Source of the DNA: Flaccisagitta enflata
Lineage: Eukaryota > Chaetognatha > Sagittoidea > Aphragmophora
DNA length: 64,000 bases
Direction of reading: 5' to 3'
NCBI GenBank assembly: GCA_965153355.1
Contig: OZ231126.1
Coordinates: forward strand, 87,420,001-87,484,000
Shown: positions 1-11,702 of the stretch, piece after piece
Numbering within the stretch: the first letter of the stretch is position 1
How the letters are laid out: every line of letters starts with the position of its first letter
Translations under genes and position numbers: made by a program
Notes under the pieces: generated by a model
Told to the model about the DNA's origin: nothing
Databases searched by the model: none
What the model saw: only the letters and a program-made list of their open reading frames with translations

Positions 1-35
1 GGTCCCCTGAAATCCGTTAGAGCGGGGTTCAACTG
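1..35. mobile_element. Right end of a pogo/Tigger-like MITE cut by the window edge
   Basis: The sequence to 35 is the inverse of CAGTTGAACCCCGCTCTAAC GGATTTCAGGGGACC (read in two parts), the same terminus as the element at 48222-48386. The rest lies outside the window. Confidence 0.6.
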
Positions 36-538
36 TTCCGTCTCAATCTGATTCGGAATTACAGATGGATGGAAGAAATCTACATTGGTATGACAATAGC
101 CAAACAATGGCAAATACGAATTCGATGGCGATGACACAGGCATGAAAGAATCGAAGCACGTACAGTTAACGCGTTCACGTGGTGAACGGTATTGACCGTT
201 AAAATAGCCGTAAAATCGTTCTCGTCATCTAAAACTGCGTCGCTGACGTGACAATTAGCTGCTTGAAAATTCACGTTGGTCAGCGGCTTCTTAGAAGTTA
301 AAAGTTTTACATAAACCATAAACATCATACAATGAATGCGTCGAATTTAAGAGCGGAGAAACACCTTAGATTCTCGATAATCACTCCTTGGTTGCCAAGT
401 TACGCGAAATTCAAATACAGCGCCTGCACTGTAAAACGTAAAATTCGAAGATCATCCATATGAGGAACAACTTTATTGCCCCATCATTTTTGGGAATGCA
501 AATTCGTACTCGGTTAATAGCAGTAAATGTTTCAACTC

Positions 539-728
<190 letters not shown>

Positions 729-828
729 ATATTGTGTTTGCGTCCGTTTTTCCTTCCTCCATGTGTTTATGTCCTCTTTTTTATCATGTGTTAGTATTCT
801 TCTGGGTTGGAAATTCATTTTCGTTTTG

Positions 829-1965
829 ATCAAGATTCTTGTTCAAACTTTAATCATGCTGTGCGCATCAGAGTTTTGGGCAAGATTCTTGTTCAAAATT
901 AATTCATGTTGTGGGCATCAGAGTTTTGAGCAAGTACTTTGTTTGAAATTCATTCCTGTTGTGGGCATCAGAGTTTTGAGCAAGATTAATATTTTAAATC
1001 AAATCAAGTTGTGGGCATCAGAGTTTTGAGCAAGATTTGTGTTCGAAATTATACATGTTGTGGGCTTTAGAGTTTTGAGCATGTTTCTTGTTTGAAATTC
1101 ATTCATGATGCGGGCATTAGAGTTTTGAGCATGTTTCTTGTTTGAAATTTATTCAAGTTATGGGCATCAGAGTTTTGAGCAAGATTCTTGTTTGAAATTC
1201 ATTTGTGTTGTGGGCATCAGAGTTTTGAGCATGTTTCTTGTTTGAAATTCACTCAAGTTGTGGGCATCAGAGTTTTGAGCAAGATCTTTGTTTGAAATTC
1301 ATTCATGTTGTGAGCATGAGAGTTTTTAGCATATTCATTGTTTGAAATTCATTCAAGTTGTGGGCATCAGAGTTTAGAGCAAGATTTGTGTTTCAAATCC
1401 ATTCATGTTGATGGATTTTGAGTTTTGAGCAAGATTATTGTTTGAAATTCATTCATGTTGTGGGCATTAAAATTTTGAATTTGAGCATGTTTCTTGTTTG
1501 AAATTCATTCAAGTTGTGGGCATCAGAGTTTAGAGCAAGATTTGTGTTTCAAATCCATTCATGTTGATGGATTTTGAGTTTTGAGCAAGATTATTGTTTG
1601 AAATTCATTCATGTTGTGGGCATTGAAATTTTGAATTTGAGCATGTTTCTTGTTTGAAATTCATTCAAGTTGTGGGCATCAGAGTTTAGAGCAAGATTTG
1701 TGTTTCAAATCCATTCATGTTGATGGATTTTGAGTTTTGAGCAAGATTATTGTTTGAAATTCATTCATGTTGTGGGCATTAAAATTTTGAATTTGAGCAA
1801 GTTTTTTGTTTGAATTTCATTCAAGTTGTGATCATCAGAGTTTTGGACGAGATTCTTGATTGAAATTCACTCATCTTGTGGGCATCAGAGTTTTGAGCAA
1901 GTTTTTTGTTTGAATTTCATTCATGTTGTGATCATCAGAGTTTTGGACGAGATTCGCGTTTGTAT
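829..1965. repeat. 50-bp satellite, about 22 units, with a 156-bp higher-order repeat
   Basis: The unit is close to GAGCAAGATTCTTGTTTGAA ATTCATTCATGTTGTGGGCA TCAGAGTTTT. Between about 1362 and 1829 three successive trimers of 156 bp recur (GGGCATCAGAGTTTAGAGC at 1362, 1518 and 1674), so this part expanded more recently by a three-unit block. Confidence 0.95.
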
Positions 1966-2090
1966 TCCGTCGCCAAATCCGGGTATTGACCAAAGCGACC
2001 TCGAGGACCATCAAATCTCTTCTTTTACTGCACTTCTTCTCTTTCTTTCGCAGAATGCAAATCGAGGTGAGATGGGTTTCTTCTCTTTAC

Positions 2091-2092
<2 letters not shown>

Positions 2093-2183
<91 letters not shown>
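2093..2183. repeat. (CT)n microsatellite
   Basis: About 90 bp of pure CT. No gene lies between it and 2625; the 2230-2600 stretch holds only the solo transposon terminus at 2341. Confidence 0.97.
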
Positions 2184-2185
<2 letters not shown>

Positions 2186-2340
2186 GCTCCAAAACAAACA
2201 AAATTCCTGTTGATGTGGATAGATATCAGGTTTTATGATGCTATGTAAGTCTGGACGTTTGCATACGAGTATCTCCAACAACTGAAAGCAGTGTTCTTTG
2301 AATTCTTGTTTCCTGCAAGCAGACTTTCCCAAATCAAATA

Positions 2341-2385
2341 CAGTAGATTCCGTCTAGACTTGAGATTCTGGGGCCAAGCATAATA
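2341..2385 (+). mobile_element. Solo terminus of the CAGTAGATTCCGTCTAGACT element
   Basis: After TA at 2339-2340 comes CAGTAGATTCCGTCTAGACT then TGAGATTCTGGGGCCAAGC, matching the left arm at 48093-48135. No matching right arm was found downstream, so this is a truncated copy. Confidence 0.6.
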
Positions 2386-2624
2386 GGAAGACACCCACAA
2401 GAGACGTTGTTCATACGATCGCATTGCTAGCTTGTTATGGACACGATACCGATCATGGCTGTGATATAACATTCTGTCGTGCTATTTGTTTGTACAATGA
2501 TTATAATCCTGTCACAGTCTCTCTCTGCCATAGACTCTGGTCTTCTCACTACCCTCTTACCACTGCACGACATTTTTTAAAACTCCTTTCTGTCTCCATC
2601 TTGCCCTATTTCTTCGTTCTTTCA

Positions 2625-3410
2625 TTCCCCCCCCCCCCCGCCACATGGGCGAATAAGGAAAATTGAGTCTATTCCCCGCCGTATCCCTCGCCGTATCAAC
2701 TGCAACTCCCCCTCTTCCCCTTCCTCCCTCCCCCCCCCCGGGCGAATAAGGCAAAATGATTCCATCCCACACACAATTCTTATCAATATTCTCACCCAGG
2801 CCTGTACATTACTGAGGTTTCCCCCCCCCCCGTGAGGGGAGGAAAAAATCAAAGGGTTTGGAGATGGGGAAGGAAATCAAAGGGGGAAAAAAGAGAAAAA
2901 AAGAAAATTGAGGGAAAGTATAACTTTTGGCAGTACCAAATCATAAATACTGATTAGTAAAACACAATTTGATACTATCTAAACCTTAACTACACTGTTT
3001 CAGTGCCTTATGGGGAAGAAAATCATAGATTTTAAAACGCGACGCGACACGTCGCGGAGAAGAAAATCAAAGGCAGGAGGGGGGAGGAATCAAAAGCGAC
3101 TCAATAATATACACCCCTGTTCTCACCCCATTAACTCCCCTTCCTCCTCATTCCCCCTTCCCTCCTACCCCTTTCCTCTTCTCCCCCCCCCTTCCCATGG
3201 CCAAATAAGGCAAAATCTTTTCGATATTCTCGCTCTATCCAATGCCTCCTTCTCCTTCTCATTCCCCCTTCCCTCCTCCCCTTCCTCCTACCCTCCCCCC
3301 CCCCCCATGGGCGAGTCGGGCAAAATGGTCATAAAATTGGTCTTACCTTCCCTTTCGCACTCACGCGCCTCTCAAATGCAAATGTCATTCTTTCGAATTT
3401 AAGCTTTCTT
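2625..3410. repeat. C-rich degenerate tandem repeat interrupted by a hAT-like MITE
   Basis: Units contain a C-run followed by CATGGGCGAATAAGGCAAAA (near 2640, 2740, 3195, 3305) and then TATTCTC and CCTCATTCCCCCTTCCCTCC. The MITE at 2797-3119 sits within one unit. Confidence 0.65.
2797..3119 (+). mobile_element. hAT-like MITE, 323 bp, perfect 8-bp TSD (copy 1)
   Basis: Begins CAGGCCTGTA and ends TACACCCCTG (inverse CAGGGGTGTA), flanked by TTCTCACC at 2789-2796 and 3120-3127. The interior contains AAATCAAAGGG motifs and GCGACGCGACACGTCGC. It interrupts a C/T-rich tandem unit: the neighbouring unit around 3220-3290 reads GATATTCTCGCTC where the insertion occurred, giving a related empty site. 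A copy in reverse orientation lies at 27540-27826. Confidence 0.85.
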
Positions 3411-4345
3411 TTGTTTCTCCGTGTCTGCCACGTTGCCTCTGTCTCTGTCTCTGTTTCCATTTCTGTCTCTTTCTCTGTTTCTACATCTGTCTCTGTATCT
3501 GTCTCTGCGTTTGTCTCTCTCTCTGTCTCTATCTTTGTCTTCGTCTCTGTAAGTGTCTCCGTCTCCAAATATAACCTGCCACTGTATCAGTCCTTGCCTT
3601 TGCCTCTGTGTGAGATTTTCTGTCTTGGTCATTGCCTCTGTCTCTGCGTTTGTCTCTTAGTCTCTGTTATTTGTCTCTGTCTCTGTTTCTGTCTCTCTGT
3701 TTGTCTTTCACTCTGTCTCTATCTTTGTCTTCGTCTCTGTAAGTGTTTCCGTCTCCAAATATAACCTGCCACTGTCTCAGTCCTTGCCTTTGCCTCTTTG
3801 TGAGATTTTCTGTCTTGGTCATTGCCTCTGTCTCTGCTTTTGTCTCTTTGTCTCTGTTACTTGTCTCTGTCTCAATTTCTGTCTCTCTGTTTGTCTTTCA
3901 CTCTGTCTCTATCTTTCTCTTCGTCTCTGTAAGTGTCTCCGTCTCCAAATATAACCTGCCACTGTCTCACTCCTTGCCTTTGCCTCTTTGTGAGATTTTC
4001 TGTCTTGGTCATTGCCTCTGTCTCTGCGTTTGTCTCTTTGTCTCTGTTACTTGTCTCTGTCTCAATTTCTGTCTCTCTGTTTGTCTTTCACTCTGTCTCT
4101 ATCTTCGTCTTTGTCTCTGTAAGTGTCTTTGTCTCCGAATCTAACCTGCAACTGTCTTAGTCTTTACCTCTGCCTCTGTATGAGTTTTTCTATCTTGGTC
4201 ATTGCCTCTTTCTCTGTCTCTTAATCTTAATCTAATTCTGTCTCTATCTCTGTCTCAGTCTCTGTCTCTGTCTCTGTCTCAGTCTCTCTCTCTGTCTCAG
4301 ATTCTGACTCTGTCGCTGTCTCTGTCTCTGTCTCTCTTTCCCTAA
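3411..4345. repeat. (TCTCTG)n-derived array with 190-bp higher-order period
   Basis: Hexanucleotide GTCTCT background with an embedded longer unit: AATATAACCTGCCACTGT recurs at about 3568, 3758 and 3948, and a variant at 4138, exactly 190 bp apart. Translations are Val/Ser/Leu repeats. Confidence 0.9.
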
Positions 4346-4616
4346 TGTCAATCCCTCTGGTATTCTCTTTCTATTTCACCTAACCCGCGGCATTTTTTTT
4401 ATCGATAAACGCGATTTTTTGCATGTGCATCAGCGTGTGCGTATTTTATTTCGTCTTTCTTTTAACTTAAAACCCAAACCCCTTCTCAAGTTGGTTACCT
4501 AGCAACAAAATCCTTGAGAGTGGTTTTGAGTTGTTTTTTACCCTTATTGGACTTTCCAATTTAAATTCTGATATTCATTTTCACCCCTCCCCCTTACTTT
4601 GCGATGATGACGTTTT

Positions 4617-5048
4617 GGGCTGCGGCCCCAAAGGGGACAATGTCCTGTAGAACACAGGGAGACTTTCGTTTGTTCGTCCGTCCGTCTGTATGTGCGTCCC
4701 CCCCACCGCGAGGCTCAAACCCGGCCTCAAGGCCCAAATCCCACCCTCAAGGCTCAAATCTCACCCTCAAGGCTGGGATTTGAGCCTCAAGGCTGGTATT
4801 TGAGCCTTGAGGGTGGGATTTGAGCCTTGAGGGTGGGATTTGGGCCTTGAGGCCGGGATTTGAGCCTCGAGGTGGGGGGGACGCACATACGTACAGACAG
4901 ACGGACAAACGAAAGTCCCCCTGTGTTATACAGGACATTGTCCCCTTTGGTGCCACTGCCCTGCTACCCATCACCTACAATGACCAACATACGCAGCAGG
5001 GCAACGGGTATCGCTGACCACATATTGCCCTTGGGCGACTGGTTAGGG
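4617..5048 (+). mobile_element. Family C palindromic element, copy C1
   Basis: The head 4617-4690 contains GGGCTGCGGCCCC AAAGGGG, GTCCTGTAGAACACAGG, GACTTTCGTTTG and a (GTCC)n stretch. It is repeated in inverse ending at 4961, and the intervening AGGCTCAAATCCCACCCTCA minisatellite (about 19-20 bp) also flips orientation near 4790. The whole 345 bp can fold on itself. A tail at 4997-5048 reads GCAGGGCAACGGGTATCGCT then GACCACATATTGCCCTTGGG CGACTGGTTA. Tail and heads match copies C2-C4. No coding frame. Mechanism unknown. Confidence 0.8.
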
Positions 5049-5089
5049 CTTTTGTTCTGTATCCACTTCGGCCAAAACCCGTAAAATGG

Positions 5090-5410
5090 ATGAAATTAGA
5101 GGCTACTAGATGCCGCTGGAAGCCGCTAGGAGCCACGAAAGCCCGCTAGAGGCCTTAAGAAGCTTAAAGATCACGCCAGAGCTTACCTAAACTCGCACTG
5201 ATACAATAGTATTGTATCACGGGTACTACTGAAAGTAGCACTGCGTTTACCGGCCACAAGACCTTGCTTGAGCTTAAACAAGGCTGCTAGAAACTGCGCC
5301 TGCCCACTAAAGCCCACAAAGGCCCAGAGAGGCCACTACAGGCCGTCATAGGCAGCAAGAGGCCGTTAAAGACCGTTAAGGCAACTAGATGCCGGTAGAG
5401 GTAGATTGCG
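5090..5410. repeat. Degenerate AGGCCNCTA-type minisatellite
   Basis: Repeated short motifs GCCGCTAGGAGCC, GCTAGAGGCC, AGAGGCCACTA and AGAGGCCGTTA with poor periodicity. It starts right after the C1 tail. Confidence 0.5.
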
Positions 5411-5825
5411 CCCTAAATCCTCTCGTAAATTTTCGTCGTCAAGTTTGAAAATCTCTCCCTGCTCTCCTTTTCGTGGGCTTAACTATCCTCCTCGGCGTTA
5501 ATGATCATGAATGCAGAAAGTGAAACGCTTTTTTCCCTTTTTTTTCTCTCAGACAGTCTCGGTATGACCATGACGCGTTGTCCAATAAAAAGAGGAAAAT
5601 CATTTAAACAATGAATGTTGTTAGACAACCAATGGAAACAAAGAATGGAACCGTGCTAAATTCCAAGTGGGTCGATGATGCGTTGTAAAGTATCCGCAGT
5701 CGAAATACGTCAAATTTCATAACCAATATTCTTTTCCCTTTGCTAATTCTATTCCTAACACAAAAGTATCTTAACGGGTTAGTGGCAACCAAGTTTCGGG
5801 AAAATCTCCCGTGTGACGTGTGTAA

Positions 5826-5925
5826 CAATTCATATAAAACTCACCCACTCATCCAAATAAGGAACATCAAGACCTGTGGGAATTTGAAAAAAATAGTCAT
5901 TTACATAGTATAAGCCTCGGGGTGC
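5826..5925 (+). repeat. Diverged interspersed repeat H, copy 1 (about 90 bp)
   Basis: Matches 23395-23495 through TAAAACTCA, TCCAAA.AAG.AACAT, TTTGAAAAAA-like blocks, CATTTA.ATAGT and TAAGC. Its length and age prevent classification. 5411-5825 around it holds no recognised feature. Confidence 0.45.
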
Positions 5926-6267
5926 GTTGACGCTTTTGAGATCGTTGATCTATGCTACAATGAAGCTCGAGATTTGGCGCTTTGTAGTCTTTATTAGCGC
6001 CTGGTTTAGAAACACTTACAATGGAATAGATAATCCGGCCACTGACGCCGCTTGCATCTTAATGTATGTCAGATAACCCGTTTACATTTCATCAAATAGT
6101 TCAAGAACAAATGTACAAGAAAACGTTTCGGATTGAATAATATTTGTCAGATTAAAACCGATACCGATTCGCATCCACTTCATATGCCATTTACTGATTT
6201 TTCATATACATTTCATTTCACATTCTTAATTCTTGTAACGCGTGCTTCCAAAACACAGCTTACCATA

Positions 6268-6447
6268 TGCGGTAGAACCCCGCTTTAACGGATCCGCCAG
6301 TAATGGAATCCGCCTCTAATAAATGCAAATTCACAGTCCCCTCAACTTTTCTTTTTATCTTTCTTATATTGTCTTTTACAGAATTTCACTATCTGTAACC
6401 GATGAAAATTGTAAATCCCTTTGATCTATCAGAGCGGAATTTGACTG
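6268..6447. mobile_element. Pogo/Tigger-like MITE, 180 bp
   Basis: Left part TAGAACCCCGCTTTAACGGAT, right end inverse CAGTCAAATTCCGCTCTGAT, TA on both sides (6266-6267, 6448-6449). It shares the AACCCCGCTTTAACGGAT core with the copies at 1-35 and 48222-48386. Confidence 0.7.
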
Positions 6448-6532
6448 TACGATCAGGTTTTGCCGTAAAGGTCATAAGCCTCTGAAAAGGGTTCCATGAA
6501 ACCTGATTATTTCTATTTTGACAAAGACTACA

Positions 6533-6534
<2 letters not shown>

Positions 6535-6573
<39 letters not shown>
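6535..6573. repeat. (CT)n microsatellite with CT-rich flank to 6720
   Basis: Pure CT for about 38 bp, then impure CT at 6615-6660 and 6690-6720. 6720-7050 shows no recognised gene. Confidence 0.9.
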
Positions 6574-6578
<5 letters not shown>

Positions 6579-7056
6579 ATTCCATCTGCGCGTTTCCCTA
6601 AGTCTTTCACAGTAAATCTCTCTTTCTTTCTCTCTGTCTCTCTCCTTTTCTCTCTCTTACCATCCAAGTTAGCCCGAATTTCAATCACGTTATTTCTCTC
6701 TCTCTCTCTTTCTTCTTTCCAATTCTTCTTCCAATATCCCTCGATATCCTGCCATGCCAGTCTCAGAATTATTAGAAGGACTTCCACCACCAATTTATGA
6801 CGCATCTGTCGATATCATGTGAGCGCAGTGAGGAAGCGGAGTCACGCTGCGTATTTTTCCTTGCAGAGCCTTTTGCCTTTACTTGTATTAGAGCCGCCTT
6901 CACATCGACGCTTTGTGTTTTAAGGAATTTTGTGAAAAGGACTGGGTCATTCTTTCTTCAATACTGCGTCGAAATTCGTCAAACGGAATACGGAGACGCA
7001 ATGTAACGAAGGTATCTTAGATATAGAACATGACCCTGTCACTTTTGATTCTTTTT

Positions 7057-7585
7057 AGTCGCGTGCACGCGACTCTATAACCCGCTCTGTCCGTCGGTCC
7101 GTTCGTCCGTCCATCCGTCCATCACACTTTGCTTTTTTTTTTTTTTTTTTTTTGCCATTTTAAGTCATTTAAATTCATTGTAAGTCATGTTTTTCATTTT
7201 TTGTCATTTTTCGTCATTTTTGTCATTTTTTGTCATTTTTTGTTATTTTCAATCATTTCTTTTTATGATGAGTCATCTTAATTCAGTTTAAGTCATCTTG
7301 CGTCATTCTAAGTCATTTTAAGTCATTTTTTGTGATTCTATGTCATTCTTTGTCATTTAAAGTAATCGTGTCATTTTTGTCATTTTTTGTCATTTTTTGT
7401 CATTTTTTTGTCATCTTTTGTTATTTTTTGTCATTTTTTGTTATTTCTTTATCATTTTTTGTCATGATAAGTCATCTCAAGTCAGTTTAAGTGATCTTGA
7501 GTCATTCTAAGTTATCCAGTCATTTTTAGTCATTCTAAGACATTCCAAGTCATGTTAAGTCATTCTGAGTAATTTTAAGTCATCT
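7057..7585 (+). mobile_element. Family A hairpin-head element, copy A1
   Basis: Perfect 18-bp palindrome AGTCGCGTGCACGCGACT at 7057-7074, then CTATAACCCGC, a (GTCC/GTCG)n tract (7087-7122), poly-T, and a core of about 10-bp TTTTTGTCAT / AAGTCATTTT repeats to about 7585. No tail is recognised; an 18-bp minisatellite follows directly. Confidence 0.7.
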
Positions 7586-7589
7586 CAAG

Positions 7590-7757
7590 TTTGTCCCGAC
7601 ACTGATTTGTGTCCAGACATTCATTTGTGTCCCGAAATTCATTTGCATCCTGACCTTCATTTGCGTCCCGACATTCATTTGTGTCCCGACATTCATTTGC
7701 GTCCTGACATTCATTTGCGGCCCGACATTCATTTGTTTCCCAACATTCATTTGCATC
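7590..7757. repeat. 18-bp minisatellite CCCGACATTCATTTGTGT, about 9 units
   Basis: Abuts the family A element A1. The same 18-bp unit forms another array at 9640-9910. Small frames on both strands are repeat translations. Confidence 0.9.
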
Positions 7758-8339
7758 CTCCACGATTTCGACGCAATTTCGACACACCTCCTAATCACCA
7801 AGCAACTTCCGTTTCCGGTTGGCGCTAAAATCGCAGTGTCCGGTTGCTTTTTTCCGGTTTTTCAGGGCACTTATCACTTGTTGCTTTGGATGTAACGTGT
7901 CTCATATGAATTGGCGTGAACGGGACTACAGGTCGTGTCCGTCCATTGATCAGTTAGTTTCTATGAGTATTGATTTTACTGCCTTATTGCTACTGTGCTG
8001 TCAAACATGTTTTGTTGTTGTGATGGTCTTATTTTCTCTTAAAGATAACTAGTTACGATAGTCTCTTGCGTATGAGCTTTTTTTCTATGGGCTCAATTTG
8101 GGCTCAATTTGTGCCACAACATTCGGTTTTGTATGGGCCCATAGCCGGATTTAATTTTGGGTCTATTTCAGTTTCCATGGTAACTATAAAGTACAAAAAT
8201 GTTGTCTGGCATTGAAGTGTTTGGGGTTTCAACATCGTTTGGGGTTTCAACAGAGGAACAGTTTAGACAAAGTGTATAATGTCTTAATTCATTTAAACAA
8301 ACAAGATTTGGCCCAGGTACGAGCCTCGTGGATTAAATT

Positions 8340-8470
8340 TTGGTGATGAAAGTTAATGAATGAAGGAATGAATAAGTGAGTGAATGAATGAATGAATGAA
8401 TGAATGAATAAATAAATAAATGAATGAATGAATGAATGAATGAGAAAATGAACGAATAAGTGAATGCGAA
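8340..8470. repeat. (GAAT)n microsatellite, impure
   Basis: AATG repeats with TAAA variants. The flanks 7760-8330 and 8480-9260 have no recognised gene or repeat. Confidence 0.9.
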
Positions 8471-9267
8471 AAACATTGCATTTATGCTACCTCTTTTCTC
8501 TTTATAAGAAAACAAAGTTTTTTAAGAAATAGTTGTTTCTTATCTTTTTTGTCCAAGCATCAGGACACAACTAATGATAACTATACTCCACAAAGAAAAA
8601 AAGGTATGTCACTTGTTTTTTGGGAGCACGGAAACACACAGACTGTAGGGAAGTGATTTTGTCTTTTGTTTTTTTATCAAAAGCTCTCTTTCAAGAGTGC
8701 ACTTTGCACTGTCATGGTGACACCCATTGCAGAGAAAGATCGTGAAGCTATGGGGGAGAGATAGACGTCGTCATCGATTCTTTATGATAGCTTGAGTATT
8801 TCTCCTTCCCGGGAGTCACTATGACGATTCCTCCTTCATTGTGTGCTTTATATGATACAACTTTATGTGATGTGTCAGTCCAAATGTTTACCAAATCTAT
8901 CTCCTTCAGAAACTATGCCCTTATCTAAGGGGCCCTGTCCCGAGCATCTTTGTTTGTGGTTGTGGCCCAGTAGGTAATATGAGACCCGCGCCAGGAAGTT
9001 ACATGAATTCAGAAGTTTCCTTCAGATTTCCGTTTCCTTCCGTTAATGCAGAAAATTGAACTTAGCTAATTGAGGGACATATGGATTGGATATTTTTTAC
9101 CCTGTTTGGACGCATGCATGCTTAATGAGTCAGCAGACAACGGGAAAACATTTAATGTGCTCTTACATTTAACGCTATACGCCATGCTAGTCACAGAGTT
9201 ACGATCGAGGGTAATCCAGAATCGGAAGAATATGGTATACCGACCAACCATATAGAGACAGAGAGAA

Positions 9268-9497
<230 letters not shown>

Positions 9498-9639
9498 AAT
9501 GGCATATTGGCAAGTGGGTTGGTAGAGTCAGGTAAATAACCGATTGTTGGCGATTTTGAAGAAACAAAACCTGTCATCGATTAGTAAGACAAAATTGTCA
9601 TCCGATTGTACTTTTTGATTATCTCGTGTGTCTCTAATC

Positions 9640-9910
9640 CTGACATTCATATGTGTCCCAACATTCATTTGTGTCTCAACATTTATTTGCGTCCCGACAT
9701 TCATTTGAAGCCCGACATTCATTTGTGTCCCAACATTCTTTTGTATCCCGATATTCCTTTGTATCCTGACATTTATTTGTGTCCCAACATTCCTTTGTGT
9801 CCTGACATTGATTTGTGTCCCGACATTCATTTGTATCCTGACATTGATTTGTGTCTCGATATTCATTTGTGTCCTGACATTCATTTGTGTCCAGACATTC
9901 ATTTGTGTCT
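9640..9910. repeat. 18-bp minisatellite CCCGACATTCATTTGTGT, second array, about 15 units
   Basis: Same unit as 7590-7757. It lies between a GA microsatellite (9269-9494) and a 20-bp minisatellite (9925-10170). Confidence 0.9.
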
Positions 9911-9924
9911 CGGCGTGTCTGGTG

Positions 9925-10170
9925 GGTTTCAAGGCTGAAATTGAAACTGGTGGGTTTCAAGGTTTGAATTGAAACTAGTGGGTTTCAAGGCTTGAATTGA
10001 AACTGGTAGGCTTGAATTGAAACTGGTGGGCTTGAATTGAAACTGGTGGACATGAATTGAAACTGGTTGGCTTGAATTGAAACTAGTGGGCTTAAATTGA
10101 AACTGGTGGGCTTTAATTGAAACTGAATTGAAACTGGTGGGCCTGAATTGAAACTGATGGAGCCAGGTCA
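9925..10170. repeat. 20-bp minisatellite GGCTTGAATTGAAACTGGTG, about 11 units
   Basis: Units of 19-20 bp, the first few extended by GGTTTCAA. Repeat F begins just after. Confidence 0.9.
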
Positions 10171-10195
10171 ATAAAAATATTTCCGTCCTTATAGT

Positions 10196-10790
10196 AGCAA
10201 GGGGATACCTAAAAATTCTATCTCACTTTTTCGGATAATATTGATGAAATAAGCCTGATAAGGTATTTTTAAAAGTATATCTTCAATGAAATATTGACCG
10301 GGAACAATTTTTTTACAAACCAGACAATAATAACTAAACCGAATTTGAGTTTAAATAATCATTCATTTCTGCTTTCTTCCTTCAACCAAAGTTGTCTTGC
10401 TCAGTAGTTTTCATTTAAATATGCCGTGGAAAGATGCGATCGGGAGAAGGGGTGCGCATTGGAGAAAATATTTTTTGAAAACAGTTTTCAACAGTATGAA
10501 GTCTACTCTTTCACATATGTGTGAATCGCGCGTATGGAAGAATTTTGAGACTCCCTTCTATTTATTCAAAGTTGATAGTTTTTTCAGCATTTTCTCAGGA
10601 TTCCGTGTCTTGTTTTTTCTCGTTTTTTTCAATGTTGCTTGATTGTCTCAGGTGTGTTTTGATGTATATCTGCCCATGTGAGCATATATAAAGCTTTTAA
10701 CCATGTTTTCACCATTTATCTTATGTATATCAAACTCATTTTTACGCACAAATTAGACATTTTTCAACGATAGATCACAACGTTTTGAAC
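10196..10790 (+). repeat. Ancient interspersed repeat F, copy 1
   Basis: About 600 bp alignable, with gaps, to 39676-40290. Shared blocks include GGGGAT.CCTAA, TTTTAAAAGTATAT, AGACAATAAT, AGAAGGGG.GCGCA, AGAAAATATTTTTTGAAA, TATATCAAACTCATT and ACGATAGAT. The small frame at 10397-10642 is not conserved between copies. Class unknown. Confidence 0.6.
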
Positions 10791-10814
10791 AGTTACGTGT
10801 CCGGTCTCTACTTT

Positions 10815-10815
10815 A

Positions 10816-10849
<34 letters not shown>

Positions 10850-10994
10850 ATATGTAACTCAGTTCAGAGTGGCGAAAAGTAGAAACAGAAAGAATCTGTT
10901 GACTCTGTGATTTTTCTGTCCTCCTAACCTCGTCTCAGCACGAGAGATCACACGCTCCGCTGCCCTACGCTCGCTTCCTCTTCCATATTCCTCC

Positions 10995-11085
<91 letters not shown>

Positions 11086-11465
11086 TTTCTCTCTCTTGAA
11101 AAAGTTAAACACATTTAAGTTCATCAGTAACTATCAGTGATATTTCCTTTATGTTAAGGTGGGTGACCGCTTGTGCTGGCCTAAGCAAACCGTGATTCTT
11201 CTGTATGCCTCGCTTATCTTTTCAATTCAATTCCTTCTCCCTTCCATAACTCCCATACCTCTTTCATACTTCCACTCTGATCCCATTCTTTTCTTTTTGG
11301 AATCGGCTTCGAATTTCTTCCTCTTCATCTTGGTGTCAAATAGTGGGAGGTAATTCAATCATGGCCACGGCAGTGAGCGCGAGATTCACATCTCCGGACA
11401 CACTAGTTTAAAGCTTGCTTTCTTTGTGATGGCGCTTCGGCGCATGTAGCTATTCTATATCAGTG

Positions 11466-11508
<43 letters not shown>
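10815..11508. repeat. Simple repeats CT, TTTC and GT
   Basis: CT at 10815-10841, (TTTC)n at 10993-11087 and (GT)n at 11469-11507. The DNA between (10850-10990, 11100-11465) shows no gene. Confidence 0.92.
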
Positions 11509-11509
<1 letters not shown>

Positions 11510-11702
11510 TGTGTGTGTTTCTGTGTGTTACTGTGTGTTTCTGTCTGTTTATCTGTGTCGGCATTTATATGTGCCTGTATGTACGCAGTGCGCCCCCTGC
11601 GTCTGCGTGTGCCTCACTGCGCCTAGCCAATAGATTTTCAGCGTTATGGATCACAGATTTTTATTGTACGTGCGCGCGGAATGTGAAGCCCGAGCCGCGG
11701 AG

